A DNA stretch of 64,000 bases from Actinomadura violacea (GTDB lineage: Bacteria; Actinomycetota; Actinomycetes; Streptosporangiales; Streptosporangiaceae), in NCBI RefSeq assembly GCF_017573465.1, contig NZ_JAGEPF010000011.1, positions 248,001-312,000 on the forward strand, read 5' to 3'. Position 1 is the first letter of the stretch, and every line of letters starts with the position of its first letter. This document shows positions 1 to 8,339 of the stretch, in pieces. Under the pieces are notes generated by a model. That model made no database searches, was not told the origin of the DNA, and was given only the letters and a program-made list of their open reading frames with translations. Both the position numbers and the translations under genes were made by a program.

Positions 1-1
1 C

Positions 2-1492
2 GCCGTCCCGCTGGACGGCAGCGCCGCCGACGACGCGGGCGCCATCCGCGAGCTCGTGACGGGCGCGCACTTCTACGCCTCGCCGGCGCCGTCGCCGGGC
101 GGCGGGCACCTCGCCTGGGTGCAGTGGAACCACCCCCGCATGCCGTGGGACGGCACGGAGCTGCGCGTGGCGGCCATCGAGAACGGCACCACGGTCGCGC
201 CCCGCACCGTCAAGGGCGGCCTCACCGAGTCCGCGGTGGCGCCGCTGTGGCGCGACGACGAGTCGCTGTACGTCATCTCCGACTGGCCCGGCTGGTGGAA
301 CATCTACCAGGTCGGCCTGCACGGCGAGTCCCCGCAGGCGCTGTACCCGGCCGAGGAGGAGTTCACCGGGGCGCTCTGGCAGCTCGGCGGCATGCCGTAC
401 GCGCTGCTGGACGACGGGCGCCTCGCCGTCCTGCACGGCGAGGGCGACATGCGGCTCGGCATCTACGACCCCGAGACCCTCGACCTGGTCGACGTGGAGG
501 TGCCCTACGAGGACTGGCACCCGCAGCTGTCGGCCGACGGCACGACGATCGTCGGCATCGCGGGCGGCCCGGACCTGCCGACGTCGGTGGTGCGGGTGGA
601 CACCACGACGGGCCGCGTCGAGGGGCTCCGCCGCGAGCTCCCCGAACTGCCCGACGTCGCGTACCTGTCGAAGCCCCGCACCGAGCGCCTCGAAGGCCCG
701 TTCGGGCGCCCCGTCCACGCCTACGTGTTCCCGCCGACCAACCCGGAGGCCGCCGCCCCTGAGGGCGAGCTGCCGCCCTACGTGGTGTTCGTGCACGGCG
801 GTCCGACCGGGCGCGTCTCCAAGGACCTCGACCTGGAGCGGTGCTACTTCACCAGCCGCGGTATCGGCGTCATCGACGTCAACTACGGCGGGTCCACCGG
901 CTATGGGCGCGCCTACCGCGAGCGGCTGCGCCGCCAGTGGGGCGTGGTGGACGTGGAGGACGCCATAGCCGCCGCGCAGGCGCTCGTCGACGGCGGCATA
1001 GCGGACCCGGCCCGGCTGGCCATCCGCGGCGGCTCCGCGGGCGGCTGGACGACGCTCGCCGCCGCCACCCAGACCGACCTGTTCAAGGCCGCCACGTCCT
1101 ACTTCGGGATCAGCGACCTGCAGAGCTTCGCCGAGGCCACGCACGACTTCGAGTCGCACTACCTGTTCGGGCTCATCGGCCCGCTGCCCGGCTTCGAGCG
1201 GGCCTACGAGGAGCGCTCGCCGCTCAACCGGGCCGACCGGACGGCGTGCCCCGTGCTACTCCTGCAGGGCCTCAACGACCCGGTCGTGCCGCCGGACCAG
1301 TCCGAGCGGTTCGCGGTCGCGCTGGCCGCCAAGAAGATGCCGTACGCCTACCTGACGTTCGAGGGCGAGTCGCACGGCTTCCGCCGCGCCGACACCGTCA
1401 TCGCGTGCCTGGAGGCCGAGCTGGCGTTCTACGGGCAGACCCTCGGATTCGAGCCGCGGGGCGTCGACCCCATCGACCTGACGGTGGCCTGA
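2..1492 (+). CDS. S9 family prolyl oligopeptidase-type peptidase (5' partial)
   Basis: The reading frame is open from base 2, so the start lies left of the window; 496 residues are visible. The first half looks like the WD/beta-propeller region of S9 peptidases. The second half is an alpha/beta hydrolase with an HGGPTG oxyanion-type motif (about nt 797), the nucleophile motif GGSAGG (Ser near nt 1033), an acid in LNDPVVPP (near nt 1272) and a histidine in ESHGF (near nt 1374). The order Ser-Asp-His is that of the dipeptidyl-peptidase IV/acylaminoacyl-peptidase branch, which cleaves short peptides. No membrane segment is visible in this part. Exact substrate is unknown; family assignment is secure. 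Confidence 0.9.
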   Translation, partial: AVPLDGSAADDAGAIRELVTGAHFYASPAPSPGGGHLAWVQWNHPRMPWDGTELRVAAIENGTTVAPRTVKGGLTESAVAPLWRDDESLYVISDWPGWWNIYQVGLHGESPQALYPAEEEFTGALWQLGGMPYALLDDGRLAVLHGEGDMRLGIYDPETLDLVDVEVPYEDWHPQLSADGTTIVGIAGGPDLPTSVVRVDTTTGRVEGLRRELPELPDVAYLSKPRTERLEGPFGRPVHAYVFPPTNPEAAAPEGELPPYVVFVHGGPTGRVSKDLDLERCYFTSRGIGVIDVNYGGSTGYGRAYRERLRRQWGVVDVEDAIAAAQALVDGGIADPARLAIRGGSAGGWTTLAAATQTDLFKAATSYFGISDLQSFAEATHDFESHYLFGLIGPLPGFERAYEERSPLNRADRTACPVLLLQGLNDPVVPPDQSERFAVALAAKKMPYAYLTFEGESHGFRRADTVIACLEAELAFYGQTLGFEPRGVDPIDLTVA

Positions 1493-1577
1493 GCCCTCCG
1501 TCCCGTCCGCCGGCGGCCGCCACGGCCCTCGGCGGACGGACCCGGCCGCGCGGCGGGCCGCGGGGCCGGGGCAGGGG

Positions 1578-2516
1578 TCAGGCGGCGCGCTTGTCGGCGG
1601 CGGCGCGCAGGTTCGAGACGTCCTTGTCGAAGTACGCCGAGTACGACCGGGACGCCGTGTTGCCGCCGCCCTGGTAGCCGCCGATGACGCCGTTGATGTC
1701 GCCCCGCTGCGTCGTGTAGCTGTAGTTCAGCAGCCACGGGCTGCCGCTCGTGCCGCCGTAGAAGCCCGTGCAGTCCATCCGGATCTGGTACTTGGCCTGC
1801 TTCGCGGTCTTGGTGCGGCAGTAGATGGGGCGGTCGCGCGAGTCGAAGGTGATCTTCGGGTAGCCGGCCACGTTCACCGTCCTGCCGACGCCCTGGTTCA
1901 CCGCGAGCCTGTTGTAGCCGACCGCCTTCTGGATCCTCTTGCCGCCGCGGTCGTTCAGGGCGATGAACCCGAAGTCGAGGTCGCGGTCGGTGCTGCTCAC
2001 CCACCGCTGGTCGACCAGCAGCATCTTGGCCGTCCACGTGCCGTACGGGCGCTTCCCCCGGTCGTACTTCGGGACGAACGCCACCTTCGACGCGTACTTC
2101 TTGCCCTTGCCGCCGTGGATGCAGTGCGCCGCGGTGATCAGCAGCCGCTGCGACGAGCTCTGCACGACGCTCGCGGTGCAGAAGTGGTCGCCCTGGCCGT
2201 TGTTGAAGAACAGCGCGCCGATCGTCGGCACGCCGCCGAACGCCTTCGACTTGGTGATCGACTGCGCCGACAGCGTCCGCCCCGCCGCGCCGCCGTTCAC
2301 CCGGTCGATGGGGGTCGCCGCGGCCATCCGCTTCGCCGTCCAGTAGCGGGACGCGTCACCGGCGTCCGCCGCACTGATCCGCATGCTCGCGGACGTGTCC
2401 GCCACCGTGCGTCCCTGGGCGTCGCCCGAGGTGTACCAGACCGTCCCGGCCCCCGCAGCGACGATGCCGGCGCAGGCACCGCCCGCGGCCGTCCACCGCA
2501 TCCACCGATTGCGCAT
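1578..2516 (-). CDS. secreted trypsin-like (S1/V8-type) serine protease
   Basis: A 312-residue protein with an N-terminal hydrophobic stretch (about residues 8-30, Trp-Thr-Ala-Ala then Gly/Ala/Val rich) after Arg-Asn-Arg, consistent with a Sec signal peptide or anchor. The chymotrypsin-fold triad is visible: His in ITAAHC, Asp in RDLDFGFIAL, Ser in GGTSGSPW, with a pair of cysteines around the His motif. These features suit an extracellular endopeptidase. The start at 2516 was chosen because it places the signal peptide at the N-terminus; the frame is open much further upstream but that part overlaps rny antisense-like sequence and is not protein-like. The ribosome site is weak. The natural substrate is unknown. 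Confidence 0.85.
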   Translation of the reverse strand: MRNRWMRWTAAGGACAGIVAAGAGTVWYTSGDAQGRTVADTSASMRISAADAGDASRYWTAKRMAAATPIDRVNGGAAGRTLSAQSITKSKAFGGVPTIGALFFNNGQGDHFCTASVVQSSSQRLLITAAHCIHGGKGKKYASKVAFVPKYDRGKRPYGTWTAKMLLVDQRWVSSTDRDLDFGFIALNDRGGKRIQKAVGYNRLAVNQGVGRTVNVAGYPKITFDSRDRPIYCRTKTAKQAKYQIRMDCTGFYGGTSGSPWLLNYSYTTQRGDINGVIGGYQGGGNTASRSYSAYFDKDVSNLRAAADKRAA

Positions 2517-2569
2517 CGCGCAAAAGTACCGATCCCGCCGCTCCCGCACAACGGGAACGATCACACTCC

Positions 2570-4141
2570 TCAGCGCGCGAACTCGATCGCCCGGGACTCG
2601 CGCACCACGGTGACCCGGATCTGCCCCGGATAGGTCAGTTCGTCCTCGACCTGCTTGGCGATGTCGCGCGCGATGACCTGCGCCTGGATGTCGTCCACCG
2701 AGTCCGGCTTCACCATCACCCGGATCTCCCGGCCCGCCTGCATCGCGAAGACCTTCTCCACGCCCTCGTGCTTCTCCCGGGCGATCTCCTCCAGCCGCTC
2801 GAGCCGCTTGACGTAGGCCTCCAGCGACTCCCTGCGCGCCCCCGGGCGGCTGCCGCTCACCGCGTCCGCCGCCTGCGTGAGCACCGCCTCCACCGTGCGG
2901 ACCTCGACCTCGTTGTGGTGCGCCTCGATCGCGTGCACCACGTCCTCGTCCTCGCCGTACCGGCGCGCGATCTCCGCCCCGATCAGCGCGTGGCTGCCCT
3001 CCACCTCGTGCGTGAGCGCCTTGCCGATGTCGTGCAGCAGCGTGCACCGCTTCGCGACCTCCGCCGGCAGCCGCAGCTCGCTCGCCATGATCCCGGCGAT
3101 GTGCGCGGACTCGATGAGGTGCTTCAGCACGTTCTGCCCGTAGGACGTCCGGTACCGCAGCCGGCCGAGCAGCGCGATCAGCTCCGGGTGCATGTCGGCG
3201 ATGCCGACCTCCACGAGCGCGTCCTCGCCGGCCCGCACGCACCGCTGCTCGACGTCGCTGCGGCTGCGGTCGTAGACCTCCTCGATCCGCTGCGGATGGA
3301 TCCGCCCGTCCAGCACGAGCTTCTCCAGGGTCAGCCGGCCGACCTCGCGGCGCACCGGGTCGAAGCAGCTCAGCAGCACCGCCTCCGGCGTGTCGTCGAT
3401 GATCAGGTTCACCCCGGTGGTGGTCTCGAACGCGCGGATGTTGCGGCCCTCGCGGCCGATGATCCGGCCCTTCATCTCATCGCTCGGCAGGTGCAGCACC
3501 GACACGACCGACTCGGCGGTCTGCTCGCTGGCCACCCGCTGGATCGCCAGCGTCACGATCTTGCGGGCGCGCTTGTCGCCCTCCGCCCGCGCCGCGTTCT
3601 CGATCTCCCGGGTGATCGGGATGGCCTCCCGCTTGGCCTGGTTCTCGATCGCCGCGACCAGCTCGCCCTTGGCCTGCTCGGCGGTCAGCCCGGCCGACCG
3701 CTCCAGGACCTTGCGGCGCTCCTCCTCGACGCCGGCCAGCTCCTTCTTGCGCGTCTCCAGCGTCCGCTTGGTCTCCGCGAGCCGGTCCGCCCACTCCTGG
3801 AGCCGCCGCATCTCGCCGTCTAGGCGCTGCTCGCGCTCGGCCAGCCGGGTCTCGCGGCGCTCCAGATCCTCCCTGGCCGTCCGGAGATCGTCGCGGAGGG
3901 CCCGGGCCTCCTCCTCGGCGTCCGCGCGCGCCGTCGCGGCGATCCGCTCCGCCTGCGCCTCGGCCTGCTCGCGCGACTCCCGCGCCTCCTGCTTGGCCCG
4001 GCCGCGGATCCCGTCCGCCTCGCTCTGCGCGCGGGCCATCTCCGCCGCCGCCTTCCCGGGCATGCCGGGACGCCACAGCATGACGATGACGAGAGCGACC
4101 AGGGTCACCAGCAGCGCTGCACCCAGCAGGACGCTCTCCAT
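2570..4141 (-). CDS. rny: ribonuclease Y
   Basis: A 523-residue membrane-anchored endoribonuclease that starts mRNA decay. Residues about 4-24 form one hydrophobic anchor. Residues about 30-175 are a highly charged Arg/Glu coiled coil. A KH RNA-binding domain follows with the GRIIGREGRNIR motif, then an HD phosphohydrolase domain with LLHDIGKA, the catalytic metal site, and a C-terminal Rny domain. Length and order match the family exactly. It lies downstream of recA-recX on the same strand, the usual actinobacterial order, but 440 bp separate it from recX, and it probably has its own promoter near 4374-4402. Confidence 0.97.
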   Translation of the reverse strand: MESVLLGAALLVTLVALVIVMLWRPGMPGKAAAEMARAQSEADGIRGRAKQEARESREQAEAQAERIAATARADAEEEARALRDDLRTAREDLERRETRLAEREQRLDGEMRRLQEWADRLAETKRTLETRKKELAGVEEERRKVLERSAGLTAEQAKGELVAAIENQAKREAIPITREIENAARAEGDKRARKIVTLAIQRVASEQTAESVVSVLHLPSDEMKGRIIGREGRNIRAFETTTGVNLIIDDTPEAVLLSCFDPVRREVGRLTLEKLVLDGRIHPQRIEEVYDRSRSDVEQRCVRAGEDALVEVGIADMHPELIALLGRLRYRTSYGQNVLKHLIESAHIAGIMASELRLPAEVAKRCTLLHDIGKALTHEVEGSHALIGAEIARRYGEDEDVVHAIEAHHNEVEVRTVEAVLTQAADAVSGSRPGARRESLEAYVKRLERLEEIAREKHEGVEKVFAMQAGREIRVMVKPDSVDDIQAQVIARDIAKQVEDELTYPGQIRVTVVRESRAIEFAR

Positions 4142-4581
4142 GAGGCAGATCCTTCCTCGCCGTTGGGCCCGCCCGGGATCGGGGCCCTGACTAGCGAGGA
4201 TTCACTCGCGCCGGGCGGACGGCCGGGTACACGGCACCGCCGGGCCGCGCGTCGCGCCCCGGGCGTTCCGGCCGGTTCCGGTCGTCGAACGTGTCCTGTA
4301 CGCCTCTCAGCTGCTGGAACGTGCTCGGTCGTATGACAATCCGCGAGACGCGGAGTAACTCCTCACTGCCGTAACGGTAAGCGGCATGGAGGTAATGAGC
4401 AAGCAAACGCCGGGCATTCCGGACTAACCGAACGCGGGCGTGAGTCCTTCCTTACCGCCGCCCCTGACCGCCCGCACCCCTCGCCACCTGCCCGATCACC
4501 CGGAGCCGGAGTCAGGGCGTGACCGCCGGGCGGTCAGCCCGCCCGTCATCCCCGGCGTGTCGCCCGCGACCGGAACACGGG
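4142..4581. other. 440-bp spacer between recX and rny
   Basis: No convincing gene. A 71-codon frame on the minus strand (4191-4406) is rich in Arg/Pro, has no good ribosome site and is probably chance. The stretch 4330-4410 is less GC-rich than its surroundings and holds a candidate promoter for rny. At 4520-4536 the palindrome TGACCGCC-G-GGCGGTCA lies just past the recX stop and might help end recX transcription. If the promoter call is right, rny has an untranslated leader of roughly 225 bases, which could host regulation. Confidence 0.4.
4374..4402 (-). promoter_or_regulatory. candidate sigma-70-type promoter of rny
   Basis: On the minus strand TTGCTC (4402-4397) is followed by exactly 17 bases and then TACCGT (4379-4374). 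This is a reasonable match to an actinobacterial vegetative promoter and lies in the least GC-rich part of the spacer. It is a pattern match only. Confidence 0.35.
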
Positions 4582-5166
4582 TCAGTCGAGCGGATCCGGA
4601 TCGTCGGGGAGGTCGTCCGGGTCGGCGCCCTCGTCCGCGAGGGCCTCCTTGACGACCCGGAAGGCCAGGCCCGGCGGGTAGCCCTTGCGGGCGAGCATGC
4701 CGACGAGGCGGCGCATGCGCTTGGCCGGGTCGACTCCCCTGGTGCCGCGGAGCTTGCGGTCGACCAGGGCGCGCGCGGTGCGCTCCTCCTGGTCCGGTTC
4801 GAGGGCCTCGACCGCGTCGTTGACGGTCTCGTCCGCGACGCCGCGGCGGCGCAGTTCGACGGCGAGCGCGCGCCGGGCGAGGCCCCGCCCGGCATGCCGG
4901 GACTGCACCCACGCCCGCGCGAACGCCTCGTCGTCGATGAGCCCGACGTCGGTGAACCGTCCGAGCACCTGCTCGGCCACGTCGTCGGGTACGTCCTTGC
5001 GCCGCAGCGCGTCCGCGAGCTGCGCACGGGTGCGCGGCGAGGACGCCAGCAGCCGCAGGCACACCTCCCGTGCCGTCGCCTCCGGATCGTCCGGCACCCG
5101 CCGAGCGGACTCCCCGCCGGCCTTCTCCCCGGCACCGCCCCGCCGCCGCCCGCTCCGCCCCGTCAT
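4582..5166 (-). CDS. recX: regulatory protein RecX
   Basis: A 194-residue RecX-family protein that binds RecA filaments and limits their activity. It shows the repeated three-helix modules: a first module with LLASSPRTRAQLADAL, then FTDVGLIDDEAFARAWV, a second with RGLARRALAVELRRRGV, and a third with RMRRLVGMLARKGYP. The C-terminal tail is acidic. The ATG at 5166 was chosen because GGAGG lies five bases upstream; the frame stays open upstream but reads as low-quality protein. It is downstream of recA on the same strand, separated by 426 bp of strongly structured DNA, so co-transcription would depend on read-through. Confidence 0.93.
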   Translation of the reverse strand: MTGRSGRRRGGAGEKAGGESARRVPDDPEATAREVCLRLLASSPRTRAQLADALRRKDVPDDVAEQVLGRFTDVGLIDDEAFARAWVQSRHAGRGLARRALAVELRRRGVADETVNDAVEALEPDQEERTARALVDRKLRGTRGVDPAKRMRRLVGMLARKGYPPGLAFRVVKEALADEGADPDDLPDDPDPLD

Positions 5167-5402
5167 CCCCGCCTCCAACTCACTCACTCCCCGCAGGCTA
5201 CGGGCCCGATTCCGCGGCACCTCGCCTTTCCGCGGGCACGAGCCGACGGGAATCACCCACCGCCACCGGCCGCAGGGTTTGTGCCCAGCCACGCAGCGAC
5301 CTGGCCCGTCGCGATCGCGAGCGAAGCCAAGTTCGAGCTTGCGAGAACTTGATCGCGCAGCGAGGCCCCCAGGGCCGAGTCGAAGCGATGCAGCGATCGC
5401 AC

Positions 5403-5455
5403 GCATTGCCCGCCGAAGGGAAGGCGCTCCAGCGCCTGACCGCCAAGGGCAATGC
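5403..5455. repeat. inverted-repeat element with inner hairpin
   Basis: GCATTGCCC (5403-5411) and GGGCAATGC (5447-5455) are perfect 9-base complementary arms. Inside them AGGCGCT-CC-AGCGCCT (5422-5437) can form a second hairpin. Together they could form a branched RNA or a cruciform between recA and recX. It may be a copy of a dispersed intergenic repeat, which cannot be tested from this window alone. Confidence 0.55.
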
Positions 5456-5467
5456 AAATTAACTAGA

Positions 5468-5531
5468 GCGACGGCGCCGTTGGGGAAGGTTCCCCGCGCC
5501 GGCGCGCCGGTGCGGGGTGGGGCGCCGTCGC
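5468..5531 (-). terminator. large nested hairpin downstream of recA (terminator or attenuator)
   Basis: Outer arms GCGACGGCGCC (5468-5478) and GGCGCCGTCGC (5521-5531) pair perfectly over 11 bases. Inside, CCCCGC (5492-5497) pairs with GCGGGG (5512-5517) around the palindrome CCGGCGCGCCGG (5499-5510). It begins about 60 bases past the recA stop in the direction of recA transcription. No long U-run follows on either strand, so it may be a pausing or partial terminator limiting recX expression. Confidence 0.55.
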
Positions 5532-5592
5532 CCTGCATACGAGATCATCGCTCACTCTTCGTCAAGAGTCACCCGGAACGGGGGATTCGCCG

Positions 5593-6735
5593 TCAGGAAT
5601 CACCCGCGGCCTTGGCGGTCTTGGTCTTCTTCGCGGCGGCGGCCCGGCCGGTGGCGGGCGCCGGGGCGGCGGAGACGGGGGCCGGGGACGGGGCGGCGCC
5701 GTCGACGGGCGCGGCGGCCGGCTCGGCTTCCTTGTCGACCTTCGGCCCGATGCCGAGCTTCTCCTTGATCTTCTTCTCGATCCCGTCGGCCATGTCCGGG
5801 TTGGCCTTGAGGAAGTTGCGGGCGTTCTCCTTGCCCTGGCCGAGCTGGTCGCCGTCGTAGGTGTACCAGGCGCCGGACTTGCGGACGAAGCCGTGCTCGA
5901 CGCCGAGGTCGATCAGGCCGCCTTCGCGGCTGATGCCGAGGCCGTAGAGCAGGTCGAAGTCGGCGACCCGGAACGGCGGGGCCATCTTGTTCTTGACGAC
6001 CTTGACGCGGACCCGGTTGCCGACGGCCTCGGTGCCGTCCTTGAGGGTCTCGATGCGGCGGACGTCCAGCCGGACGGAGGCGTAGAACTTCAGCGCGCGG
6101 CCGCCGGTGGTGGTCTCCGGGGAGCCGAACATGACGCCGACCTTCTCGCGCAGCTGGTTGATGAAGATCGCGGTGGTCTTGGTCTGGTTGATCGCGCCGG
6201 TGAGCTTGCGCAGCGCCTGCGACATCAGCCGGGCCTGCAGGCCGACGTGGCTGTCGCCCATCTCGCCCTCGATCTCGGCGCGCGGGACGAGCGCGGCGAC
6301 GGAGTCGATCACGACGACGTCGATCGCGCCGGAGCGGATCAGCATGTCGGTGATCTCCAGGGCCTGCTCGCCGGTGTCGGGCTGGGAGACCAGCAGGGCG
6401 TCGATGTCGACGCCGAGCTTGCTCGCGTACTCGGGGTCGAGGGCGTGCTCGGCGTCGACGAACGCGGCGATGCCGCCCTGCTTCTGCACGCTGGCGACCG
6501 CGTGCAGGGCGATGGAGGTCTTGCCGGAGCCCTCGGGGCCGTACACCTCGACGACCCGGCCGCGGGGCAGGCCGCCGATGCCGAGCGCGATGTCGAGGGA
6601 GATGGCGCCGGTCGGGATGATCTCGACGGGGGCGCGCGCCTCCTCGCCCATCCGCATGACCGAGCCCTTGCCGAACTGCCGCTCGATCTGGGCGAGTGCG
6701 GTCTCGAGAGCCTTCTCCCGGTCGTTCGCTGCCAT
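5593..6735 (-). CDS. recA: recombinase RecA
   Basis: A 380-residue RecA: DNA strand exchange, homologous recombination, and the co-protease that triggers LexA self-cleavage. Walker A GPEGSGKT is near residues 66-73, Walker B lies in VVIDSVAALVPRAE, and the DNA-binding loop region carries MSQALRKLTGAINQ and FINQLREKVGVMFG. The C-terminus has an Ala/Pro-rich, then Lys-rich tail ending AAKKTKTAKAAGDS, longer than in E. coli but common in actinomycetes. GAAGGA eight bases upstream supports the start at 6735. The untranslated region upstream carries a LexA-type box at 6875-6888. No intein is present. Confidence 0.98.
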   Translation of the reverse strand: MAANDREKALETALAQIERQFGKGSVMRMGEEARAPVEIIPTGAISLDIALGIGGLPRGRVVEVYGPEGSGKTSIALHAVASVQKQGGIAAFVDAEHALDPEYASKLGVDIDALLVSQPDTGEQALEITDMLIRSGAIDVVVIDSVAALVPRAEIEGEMGDSHVGLQARLMSQALRKLTGAINQTKTTAIFINQLREKVGVMFGSPETTTGGRALKFYASVRLDVRRIETLKDGTEAVGNRVRVKVVKNKMAPPFRVADFDLLYGLGISREGGLIDLGVEHGFVRKSGAWYTYDGDQLGQGKENARNFLKANPDMADGIEKKIKEKLGIGPKVDKEAEPAAAPVDGAAPSPAPVSAAPAPATGRAAAAKKTKTAKAAGDS

Positions 6736-6874
6736 GTGAGATGTCCTTCTCGTTGTGACTTGTCGGCTCTCGGCCGCTGGTTGCGATGTCGAGGGCGACG
6801 TTACGGCGGGCCACCGACACTTTTCGAGATGCGGGCGCGGTTGTGGACGACGACGCCGGCCGGGGCCAGCTTAC

Positions 6875-6888
6875 CGAACACTCGTTCG
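6875..6888. promoter_or_regulatory. LexA-type SOS box upstream of recA
   Basis: CGAACACTCGTTCG matches the Gram-positive/mycobacterial LexA site CGAAC-N4-GTTCG perfectly in both arms. It lies 140 bases before the recA start and about 93 bases before the divergent ATP-grasp gene, so it could act on either. Confidence 0.85.
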
Positions 6889-6980
6889 ATCATCGTCCCG
6901 TGTGCCGATTCGGGCGGGAATCACCGTGCGCGCCGTGGTCCGGACCCCGTACGCTGGCGCCGTCAACGGAGGGTTCCATC

Positions 6981-7850
6981 ATGACGCTGACCGTCCTCTT
7001 CTGCGTCGATCCGATCCACCCCCGGCGCGTTGACCCCCACTATGCACGCGAGGCCGCGGCCGTGCGGGACCACTACGGCGAGACGGCGCTGCTCGACCAT
7101 GACGCGCTGCGGCGCGGGGACGCGGAGGCCGCGGTGCGCGCGGTGCCCGCGGACCTCGGCCCCGTCTGGTACCGCGGCTGGATGGTCACCGGACCCCAGT
7201 ACGCCGCGATGGCCGACGTGCTGAAACGGCGCGGGACGGTGCTGCTGACGCATCCCGACGACTACACGCGCGCGCACGAGCTGCCCGGCTGGCACGACAC
7301 GTTCGCCGGGCTGACGCCGCAGAGCGTGTGGCGCCCCCTCTCCCCCGGGCAGGACCCTGGGGATCTGAACGCGCTCGCCGAGCTCGTCCGGCCGCTGCGC
7401 CCCGGCCCGGGCGTGGTCAAGGACTACGTGAAGTCGCGCAAGCACGAGTGGGACGAGGCGTGCTTCGTCCCGGACGTGAAGAACCTCGCGCAGCTGCGCG
7501 GCATCGCCGCCAAGATGATCGCCCTGCAGGAGGAGTACCTGGCGGGCGGCCTGGTGGTGCGCGAGTTCGAGTCCTACGAGGGCGACGGCGAGGCGCGCGT
7601 GTGGTGGGTGGACGGGGAGCCCGCGCTGGTGGGGCCGCATCCGGACACGCCGGGCGTGGAGCCCGACCCGGCCCTGGACGCGGTCGCGCACGCGGTCCGG
7701 TCGCTGGGCTGCCGCTTCATCACGACCGACCTCGCTCGCCGCGCCGACGGCGAATGGCGCGTCGTGGAGGTCGGCGACGGCCAGGTGAGCGATCTGCCCG
7801 CATCGGTGGACGCGATGGACCTGTACGCGCACCTGCCCGTCCCGGACTGA
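6981..7850 (+). CDS. ATP-grasp (R2K-type) protein
   Basis: A 289-residue protein. The central part has VKDYVKSRKHEWDEACF, typical of the ATP-grasp R2K families, in which conserved Arg and two Lys residues bind ATP. The C-terminal half has FESYEGDGEARVWWVDGEP and VVEVGDGQVSDLP, the usual metal- and phosphate-binding acidic positions. Such enzymes join a carboxylate to an amine or thiol using ATP; the substrate here is unknown. The start at 6981 follows GGAGGG eight bases upstream. It is divergent from recA across a spacer with a LexA box and precedes a second ATP-grasp enzyme at 8340. Damage induction is possible but unproven. Confidence 0.75.
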   Translation: MTLTVLFCVDPIHPRRVDPHYAREAAAVRDHYGETALLDHDALRRGDAEAAVRAVPADLGPVWYRGWMVTGPQYAAMADVLKRRGTVLLTHPDDYTRAHELPGWHDTFAGLTPQSVWRPLSPGQDPGDLNALAELVRPLRPGPGVVKDYVKSRKHEWDEACFVPDVKNLAQLRGIAAKMIALQEEYLAGGLVVREFESYEGDGEARVWWVDGEPALVGPHPDTPGVEPDPALDAVAHAVRSLGCRFITTDLARRADGEWRVVEVGDGQVSDLPASVDAMDLYAHLPVPD

Positions 7851-7965
7851 CGTACGGCTGGTGTCCGGCGCGTGACGGAACCGGTATATGCCCTCTTCCG
7901 TCCCATATTGGGCCGCCCCTAGGCTGTGGCCGCTGTTCGGCAATCTCGTGAAGGACGTGTTCTCC

Positions 7966-8337
7966 TTGCCCCCACAGGAGCCCGGTCGCCGGCTCAGTTC
8001 CCGCACCGTCAAAGTAGGAATGGTGAGCGCGCTGTCGCTGACCCTGGTCGCCTGCGGCTCCAGTTCCACCACCGCGCGGTGCGTGGACCGCAACGCGCCA
8101 GCGGGCAAGGGCGGCTACAGGGTGGTCCCCGACAACTACTGCAACGTCGACGACATCGACAACGGCGGCACCAGCCCCTACGGCCGGTACTTCTGGTACT
8201 ACGGCGGCAAGCGCGGCTCCGGCGGCGTCGTCTCGGGCGGCAGCCAGTACCGGCCGAGCGACGGGAAGATCAAGTCGGGCAGCGGGAAGACGCTGAGCCG
8301 TGGTGGTTTCGGCGGCAGCGGCAAGGGCGGGAGCTGA
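7966..8337 (+). CDS. small YgiB-like lipoprotein
   Basis: A 123-residue lipoprotein if read from the TTG at 7966, which has GAAGGA nine bases upstream. An ATG at 7888 in the same frame lacks a ribosome site and would bury the signal peptide. The signal has Arg-Arg, then a hydrophobic stretch ending LTLVAC, a lipobox with the lipidated Cys at residue 30. The mature part has two further Cys residues, Tyr/Gly-rich sequence (YFWYYGGKRG) and a C-terminus with SRGGFGGSGKGGS. The RGGFG tail resembles that of E. coli YgiB, and like ygiB it directly precedes a ygiC-like gene (stop two bases before the next start). Function is unknown. Confidence 0.7.
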   Translation: MPPQEPGRRLSSRTVKVGMVSALSLTLVACGSSSTTARCVDRNAPAGKGGYRVVPDNYCNVDDIDNGGTSPYGRYFWYYGGKRGSGGVVSGGSQYRPSDGKIKSGSGKTLSRGGFGGSGKGGS

Positions 8338-8339
8338 CC

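Larger units (their letters stand above)
5167..5592. other. structured 426-bp recA-recX spacer
   Basis: No convincing gene. The spacer is unusual in structure. Beside the two hairpins listed separately it contains the inverted arms CAAGTTC (5328-5334) and GAACTTG (5345-5351), flanked by near-direct repeats ATCGCGAGCGAAGCC and ATCGCGCAGCGAGGCC. The part 5280-5460 is somewhat less GC-rich than its neighbours and looks like a small repeat-type element rather than decayed coding sequence. Confidence 0.6.

Noticed and set aside
4191..4406. A 71-codon frame in the rny leader
   Set aside because: No ribosome site, Arg/Pro-rich tail and overlap with the candidate rny promoter; kept only as a remark in the spacer entry.
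5280..5460. Possible insertion-sequence remnant between recA and recX
   Set aside because: No transposase fragment or target duplication is visible; the inverted arms are short and internal, more like a small intergenic repeat.
6963..8108. A 381-codon frame antisense to the ATP-grasp gene and lipoprotein
   Set aside because: It covers two supported plus-strand genes and the LexA-side promoter region; no domain is recognisable.
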